Below, in pieces: positions 20,362 to 25,108 of a stretch of DNA of 25,108 nt. This DNA comes from an uncultured Lachnospiraceae bacterium. Its GTDB lineage: Bacteria > Bacillota > Clostridia > Lachnospirales > Lachnospiraceae. How positions within the stretch are numbered: the stretch's first letter is position 1; every line of letters starts with the position of its first letter. Below the pieces are notes generated by a model that ran no database searches, had not been told where the DNA came from, and worked only from the letters and a program-made list of their open reading frames with translations. The translations under genes were made by a program, and so were the position numbers. The DNA lies in assembly GCA_910577785.1 (NCBI GenBank), contig CAJTNT010000050.1:1-25108 (forward strand). Direction: 5' to 3'.

Positions 20362-22092
20362 ATGAGGAAGATTATCACATACATTGGGCATTACTGGTAT
20401 GCCTATGTATTTGCCATTTTCTGCATGGTAGCGGCAATCCTGCTCGACATGCTCTACCCGATGATTACAAAAAGCATTGTTGACGACGTAATTATTGGCG
20501 GCAATATGCAGCTGTTGGGCTTTCTGCTGGCCATGATTGTCATTATCGGCGTCGGCAGGAGTGTCGGCGGTTACCTGAAGGAATTTATTTTTGATACGGT
20601 CAGCGCCAAGATTGGAGCCAGGCTCCGCAAAGATTTGTTTACCCACATCGAAGGCCTGTCGATGGAGTATTTTGACGATACCAATACAGGGGAGCTGATG
20701 GCAAGGGTCAAAGATGATGTGGATCTTGTCTGGAATGCCCTTGGCTATGTGGGGATGCTGATGATTGAGGTGGTCATCCATGTGTCAATTGTGCTGTACT
20801 GTATGTTTGCGCTGAACTGGAAGCTGGCATTCCTTCCCCTTGCGGCCATGGCGCTGATGGGCTTTACCGCTATTTTTATGGAGCGCAGGCTGGATAAAGT
20901 ATATGAGGCGATCAGTGAGGAAAACGCCACGCTGACTACGATTGCGGAAGAGAACCTGGCAGGCGTCCGCACCGTCAAAGCCTTTGCCAGGGAGAAATTT
21001 GAGATTAAGAAATTTCTCTCCCACAACAAGCGGTACTACGACCTGAATATGCAGCAGTCCAGATTACTGGTGCGCTATTACCCGCTGTTCCAATTTACCG
21101 GCAAGCTGCTTCCGGTAGGGATGGTGATTATAGGCGGGACGCAGGTGATCGATGGGGCAATGAGCCTGGGTAGCCTGGTGGCATTTTCGGAATACTGCCG
21201 GAATATCGTCTGGCCGATGGAAATGCTGGGCTGGCTGACCAATGACCTATCCTCCGCCATTGCCTCCTGCAAGAAAATCAATAAAATTTACCAGCAGAAG
21301 CCTTCCATCCAGGAGCCAGAGCACCCGGTCCTGCTGGAACCGGTGCGGGGCGAAGTGTCTTTTGACCACGTTTCCTTTGCCCGGGGCAGCCAGGAAATCC
21401 TGAAGGATATTTCCTTTACGCTCCCTGAAGGGAAAACGCTGGGCATTATGGGGGCGACCGGGGCTGGCAAGACCTCAATGGTAAATCTGATGATGCGCTT
21501 TTTTGACGCATCTTCTGGGAGCGTGCGACTGGATGGCACAGATGTAAAAGAACTTTCCCTCAAGCAGCTCCGCGGCAGTATTGGTACGGTGATGCAGGAT
21601 GTGTTCCTGTTCTCGGATACGATTTCTGAGAATATAAAAATGGGGCAGCGTGAAACTCTTGGCAGCCCCGTAATGGTACATGCCGCAGAAATTGCCCAGG
21701 CCAAAGGATTTATTGAAGAAATGCCAGAGGCCTATGAGACGATTATCGGCGAACGGGGCGTCGGCCTTTCTGGCGGCCAGAAGCAGCGGATTAGCATTGC
21801 AAGGGCGATTGCAAAACAGAACCCGGTGCTGATCCTGGACGACTCTACATCCGCCCTGGATATGGAAACGGAATACGAAATCCAGAAATCCTTAGACAGC
21901 CTAAAGGCCACAAAAATTATTATTGCCCATCGGATTTCCGCTGTGCGCCGTGCCGATGAGATACTGTTCCTGGAAAGCGGCATGATTAAGGAACGCGGAA
22001 CCCATGAGGCGCTGATGGCGCAGAAAGGATTATATTACGAGACTTACCTGGCGCAATATGGCGATGTGGCACAAACTTTACAGAATTTATAG
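20362..22092 (+). CDS. ABC multidrug exporter half, degenerate-site subunit (BmrC/TM287 type)
   Basis: A 576-aa half-transporter: six N-terminal membrane helices (exporter fold, ~10-310) and a nucleotide-binding domain (~340-575). Walker A GATGAGKT (Lys370), signature LSGGQ (469-473), Walker B LILDD with Asp494 where the catalytic Glu normally stands, H-loop IIAHR. Asp at this position marks the non-hydrolysing site of heterodimeric exporters such as TM287/288, LmrCD and BmrCD. Start chosen at ATG 20362 after GGAGAAG; an ATG 24 codons upstream has no such site and would add an atypical Cys-rich leader. The second half-transporter starts 14 bases after its stop, so the two form one operon. Inner-membrane export of hydrophobic or cationic drugs is typical; the substrate is unknown. 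Confidence 0.93.
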   Translation: MRKIITYIGHYWYAYVFAIFCMVAAILLDMLYPMITKSIVDDVIIGGNMQLLGFLLAMIVIIGVGRSVGGYLKEFIFDTVSAKIGARLRKDLFTHIEGLSMEYFDDTNTGELMARVKDDVDLVWNALGYVGMLMIEVVIHVSIVLYCMFALNWKLAFLPLAAMALMGFTAIFMERRLDKVYEAISEENATLTTIAEENLAGVRTVKAFAREKFEIKKFLSHNKRYYDLNMQQSRLLVRYYPLFQFTGKLLPVGMVIIGGTQVIDGAMSLGSLVAFSEYCRNIVWPMEMLGWLTNDLSSAIASCKKINKIYQQKPSIQEPEHPVLLEPVRGEVSFDHVSFARGSQEILKDISFTLPEGKTLGIMGATGAGKTSMVNLMMRFFDASSGSVRLDGTDVKELSLKQLRGSIGTVMQDVFLFSDTISENIKMGQRETLGSPVMVHAAEIAQAKGFIEEMPEAYETIIGERGVGLSGGQKQRISIARAIAKQNPVLILDDSTSALDMETEYEIQKSLDSLKATKIIIAHRISAVRRADEILFLESGMIKERGTHEALMAQKGLYYETYLAQYGDVAQTLQNL

Positions 22093-22106
22093 AAGGGGGT
22101 GATTGT

Positions 22107-23897
22107 GTGGCAGTAAACTCTTTTCGCGAAGACGAAAAACTAGAAGGAATTGGCAAGAAGGAGACCCTGAAACGGCTTTTTGACCATTTATTCCAATATA
22201 AAATCCAGGTAATCGGTGTGCTGGCCTGCATGCTGGTTACGGTTGTCATTTCCCTGATTAATCCATTGATTATTGAGGAAGCAATTGATGTGTACATTGC
22301 CCAGCAGGATATGAAAGGCCTGGCAAAGCTGGCTGTGCTGACCTTGGGCATTAACCTGGTCTTTATTGTGATGGTGAAGGTGCGCATGTATGTTATGGCA
22401 CGGATTTCCAACCAGATTCTGCTGGATATCCGGCAGGAGCTGTATGAGCATATCCAGACGCTGTCTTTTTCTTTTTTTGACAGCCGTCCTACGGGGAAAA
22501 TCCTGGCGCGCATTATCGGTGACGTAAATTCCCTGAAAAATGTGCTGACAAATGCGGTCACTACATTGATCCCTGATTTTATTACCATCTGCGGCGTTGT
22601 GGTGATTATGGTGATCAAGGATTGGAGGCTTGCCCTTGCATCCCTAAGCAGCATCCCATTGATGGCGGTTGCCATATGGTTTATCCAGAGGTTCTCCCAT
22701 GTGCGCTGGCAGGTATTCCGCAAGAAGGGCTCGAACTTAAACGCCTATGTCCATGAAGGCATTGCCGGCATGAGCGTAGTGCAGAGTTTCCATGCGGAGG
22801 ATGAGACGCAGGACATCTTCGCTGGGCTGGTCAAGGAACACGAACAGTCTTTTATTAGCGCTGTGCGCGTTGCCGACTTGTTTGGCGGAGCGATTGATTT
22901 CTGCTGGGGCATTGGCGCGATGATCCTTTACTGGGTGGGAATCCAGATGATTGGCGGGGAATACATCAGCATAGGTATGCTGGTGGCCTTTGGGACGTAT
23001 ATCAATATGTTCTGGAACCCGGTGATGAACCTGAGCAATTTTTATAACCAGGTAATTACAAACCTGACGGCGGCAGAGCGCATTTTTGAGATTCTGGATA
23101 CAAAGCCAGACATTACGGATGGCGCGGATGTGGCGGAACTGCCAGAGATTGCGGGCAGGGTGGAGTTTGAGGGGGTATCCTTTACCTACGATGAAGGCAC
23201 GCCTGCGGAGACAAAAGTGCTGGAAGAGGTCAGCTTCCAGGTACAGCCGGGAGAGACGATTGCGCTGGTTGGCCCCACCGGGGCGGGCAAGACAACGATT
23301 GTAAACTTGATTAGCCGTTTCTATGATGTGCAAAAGGGCAGGATCCTCATTGACGGCTATGACATCCAGAAAGTCTCCATGGAAAGCCTGCGCTGCCAGA
23401 TGGGCGTGATGACCCAGGAAAATTTTATTTTCCAGGGAACCGTGCGGGAAAATATCCTCTATGGGAAAATGGACGCCACAGAGGAAGAAATCATAGCTGC
23501 CGCCAAGGCTGTCAATGCCCATGGATTTATCATGAAGATGGAAAAAGGCTATGATACGGTATTGAAAGAGCGTGGCGCCGGGCTGTCCATTGGGCAGAGG
23601 CAGCTGATCGCATTTGCTAGGACAATGGTGAGCATGCCTAAAATCCTTATCTTGGACGAGGCCACCTCCAGCATTGATACGCATACGGAACTTCTGGTGC
23701 AGAAGGGGATTGAGGCCTTGCTTAAGGGGCGCACCAGTTTTGTCATTGCCCACCGTCTGTCCACCATCCAGCGGGCGAACCGGATTTTCGTCATTGATAA
23801 GGGCGGGATTCTTGAGCAGGGAAGCCCGGCGGAGCTGATGGCCAAGAAGGGGCATTACTATAACCTGTATATGGCGCAGTTTAAAAATATAGAATAA
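22107..23897 (+). CDS. ABC multidrug exporter half, catalytic subunit (BmrD/TM288 type)
   Basis: A 596-aa half-transporter with a six-helix exporter domain (~30-330) and a nucleotide-binding domain (~355-595). Walker A GPTGAGKT (Lys395), signature LSIGQ (493-497, Ile for the usual Gly), Walker B LILDE with catalytic Glu518, H-loop VIAHR. The altered signature would face the Asp494-bearing site of the partner, and the partner's normal LSGGQ faces this Glu518 site: one degenerate and one competent ATP site, as in known heterodimers. The start is GTG at 22107 after AAGGGGGTG, 14 bases downstream of the first subunit. Confidence 0.93.
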   Translation: MAVNSFREDEKLEGIGKKETLKRLFDHLFQYKIQVIGVLACMLVTVVISLINPLIIEEAIDVYIAQQDMKGLAKLAVLTLGINLVFIVMVKVRMYVMARISNQILLDIRQELYEHIQTLSFSFFDSRPTGKILARIIGDVNSLKNVLTNAVTTLIPDFITICGVVVIMVIKDWRLALASLSSIPLMAVAIWFIQRFSHVRWQVFRKKGSNLNAYVHEGIAGMSVVQSFHAEDETQDIFAGLVKEHEQSFISAVRVADLFGGAIDFCWGIGAMILYWVGIQMIGGEYISIGMLVAFGTYINMFWNPVMNLSNFYNQVITNLTAAERIFEILDTKPDITDGADVAELPEIAGRVEFEGVSFTYDEGTPAETKVLEEVSFQVQPGETIALVGPTGAGKTTIVNLISRFYDVQKGRILIDGYDIQKVSMESLRCQMGVMTQENFIFQGTVRENILYGKMDATEEEIIAAAKAVNAHGFIMKMEKGYDTVLKERGAGLSIGQRQLIAFARTMVSMPKILILDEATSSIDTHTELLVQKGIEALLKGRTSFVIAHRLSTIQRANRIFVIDKGGILEQGSPAELMAKKGHYYNLYMAQFKNIE

Positions 23898-23997
23898 GAT
23901 TTAGGGGTATGATATGGTATGGAAAGTAGGGGGGCAGTCCTGCCCATTGGGCGGAGGCAGCATGGTATCCCTATAGGGAAAGGATGGGTAACATAAG

Positions 23998-24504
23998 ATG
24001 GCAAATAGGAAAGAGCCTTATTTCGGGAAAAATGTATATCTTGCGCCAGGCGCAGTGGTGCGGGGCAATGTAACAATTGGCGACAACAGCAGCGTTTGGT
24101 TCCATGCGGTTGTCCGGGCAGAGAACAGCGATGCTGTGATTGGGGCGGATACCAATATCCAGGATAACTGCGTCCTCCATGTGGATGAGGACGCAGGCTT
24201 ATCCATTGGGGATCGGGTTACCGTGGGGCATGGCGCCATTCTCCATGGATGCACAGTTAAGAGCGATACCTTGATTGGAATGGGCGCCATTATTTTGAAC
24301 CATGCTGAAATCGGCAGCAACTGTATCATTGGGGCAGGAACCCTTGTCACCCAAAATACAGTGGTTCCGGATGGCTCCCTGGTAATTGGAAACCCAGGGA
24401 AGGTTGTGCGTTCTGTCACTGCTTCCGAGATGGAAAATATCCGGCAAAATGCCGCCCAATATGTAAAAGAGGCGGCAGATTATGCAGAGGGGCGAATGGA
24501 TTAG
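23998..24504 (+). CDS. Gamma-carbonic-anhydrase-like hexapeptide repeat protein
   Basis: A 168-aa protein made of left-handed beta-helix hexapeptide repeats (VVRGNVTIGDNSSVW, IGSNCIIGAGTLVTQ, VVPDGSLVIGNPGKVVR) and a C-terminal helix (~145-165). His61, His78 and His83 sit at the zinc positions of the gamma class, including the conserved H-x4-H spacing (GHGAILHG). Trimers bind metal between subunits; many relatives (YrdA, PaaY type) have weak or no measured anhydrase activity, so the reaction is uncertain. Cytoplasmic. It starts 100 bp after the ABC operon on the same strand; no functional link is evident. Confidence 0.9.
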   Translation: MANRKEPYFGKNVYLAPGAVVRGNVTIGDNSSVWFHAVVRAENSDAVIGADTNIQDNCVLHVDEDAGLSIGDRVTVGHGAILHGCTVKSDTLIGMGAIILNHAEIGSNCIIGAGTLVTQNTVVPDGSLVIGNPGKVVRSVTASEMENIRQNAAQYVKEAADYAEGRMD

Positions 24505-24510
24505 GCTGTG

Positions 24511-24540
24511 AAAGGGATATCCTTATACAAGCCCTTTTTG
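24511..24540 (+). terminator. Weak hairpin between convergent genes
   Basis: AAAGGG (24511-24516) can pair with CCCTTT (24532-24537), followed by TT. It overlaps the last codons of the phosphatase gene on the other strand. The stem is short and part of the T-run lies in it. Confidence 0.3.
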
Positions 24541-24990
24541 CTGGATGTGTTCTAGCAGCCCTTTGCATCCGGCCATAATATCTTCATATGTTTTCTCAAA
24601 ATCCCCTGTATACCAGGGATCAGCCACATCTCTTGGATGGTCTGTATAATCCAAAAGCAGGCTGATTTTTTTGTCTTTATCCTTGTTGCCGGAAATCCGA
24701 AGCATATTTTTGTAATTCCAGCGATCCATGCCTACAATGTAATCATACTCCTGGTAATCCCTGCGTTCCATGCGCACGGCATATTTTCCGGCAGTGGAAA
24801 TCCCTACCTGCGCCAATTTGTTCCGGGTGCCATAATGCACCGGGTTTCCGATTTCTTCCGTACTGGTGGCAGCGCTGGCAATGTAGAACTGGTCAGCCAG
24901 GCCTTGCCGTTTCACCATGTCTTTCATTACAAATTCTGCCATCGGGCTTCTGCAAATGTTGCCGTGGCAGACGAATAATATTTTAATCAT
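24523..24990 (-). CDS. Low-molecular-weight protein tyrosine phosphatase
   Basis: A 155-aa protein of typical family size. The N-terminal P-loop VCHGNICRSP holds the nucleophile Cys8 and Arg14, and the general acid is Asp124 in ADPWYTGDF near the C-terminus. Such enzymes dephosphorylate tyrosine, and in some Firmicutes arginine, on proteins; capsule-kinase, stress and arginine-phosphatase roles are known in the family. It is cytoplasmic with no signal peptide. It is convergent with the hexapeptide gene, and no kinase partner is adjacent here. The ATG at 24990 lies just after the stop of a possible small upstream ORF, with GAAGGGAT as a weak ribosome binding site. Confidence 0.93.
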   Translation of the reverse strand: MIKILFVCHGNICRSPMAEFVMKDMVKRQGLADQFYIASAATSTEEIGNPVHYGTRNKLAQVGISTAGKYAVRMERRDYQEYDYIVGMDRWNYKNMLRISGNKDKDKKISLLLDYTDHPRDVADPWYTGDFEKTYEDIMAGCKGLLEHIQQKGLV

Positions 24991-24995
24991 ATCTT

Positions 24996-25055
24996 TTATA
25001 TCCCTTCATAAGCCTTCAAACCTTGATATTTCAAGCTTTCCGGCGCTTTTTTCAT
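24996..25055 (-). CDS. Possible 19-aa ORF, or tail of a frameshifted gene, upstream of the phosphatase
   Basis: A short frame reading MKKAPESLKYQGLKAYEGI ends 5 bases before the phosphatase start and looks protein-like, but it is closed by a stop a few codons upstream of the ATG. AAGGG lies 11 bases before the ATG. It may be a leader peptide, a relic, or chance. The remaining bases to the right edge are AT-rich with no further gene. Confidence 0.25.
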   Translation of the reverse strand: MKKAPESLKYQGLKAYEGI

Positions 25056-25108
25056 TTTTTGTTTTTTACCCTTAATCTGCGTAATCCGTTATAAATCTAT
25101 GCAAATTT

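Noticed and set aside
22737..23855. A 372-codon minus-strand frame opposite the second ABC gene
   Set aside because: It lies entirely within a clear ABC exporter gene and its product has no family pattern.

Overview
The window looks like a chromosome segment of a gut-type clostridium, most likely a Lachnospiraceae relative. The signs are AGGAGG-type ribosome binding sites with occasional TTG and GTG starts, a broken copy of the AAA-ATPase_like/PD-(D/E)XK gene that is abundant in Lachnospiraceae, a PdaA-type deacetylase, YitT, and a large secreted LRR/FN3/transglutaminase protein. There are no rRNA genes, tRNA genes or CRISPR arrays that I can see.

Layout. 1-420: the last 26 codons of an upstream gene, then frameshifted coding remnants. 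422-3046: a LysR-type regulator (-) divergent from a MATE efflux pump (+). They share a palindromic -10 box, and the regulator leader is built from about five degenerate copies of its own translation start region. 3184-5290: a small XRE-type regulator whose last codons are interrupted by a complete 1,877-bp IS6-like element (matching 14-bp ends, 8-bp target duplication). 5290-8600: an AT-rich graveyard of tiny and frameshifted genes on the minus strand, two paralogous ~90-aa genes (one broken by a 40-bp tandem duplication), and a decayed AAA-ATPase between them.

8635-14883 is the most interesting part: a 1,552-aa protein kinase-STAND NTPase-TPR protein (-) divergent from a 449-aa HTH-like protein (+), with a dyad operator candidate between them. 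The giant protein carries three separate in-frame minisatellites. This has the architecture of an NLR-like or conflict-type signalling module and is my best candidate for an undescribed system.

14974-18420: a secreted repeat-rich transglutaminase-like protein and a PdaA-type polysaccharide deacetylase, both acting at the cell surface. 18605-19510: a YitT-family membrane protein (-). 19645-23897: a heterodimeric ABC exporter (BmrCD/TM287-288 type) behind a long leader with a strong promoter, a palindromic operator, one or two small ORFs, several hairpins and a perfect intrinsic terminator, suggesting attenuation control. 23998-25108: a gamma-carbonic-anhydrase-like hexapeptide protein (+), a convergent low-molecular-weight protein tyrosine phosphatase (-), and a possible peptide ORF at the right edge.

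Two efflux systems with their own local control, a likely defence or signalling module and an IS/pseudogene zone make this look like an accessory region joined to ordinary housekeeping genes at the right end.
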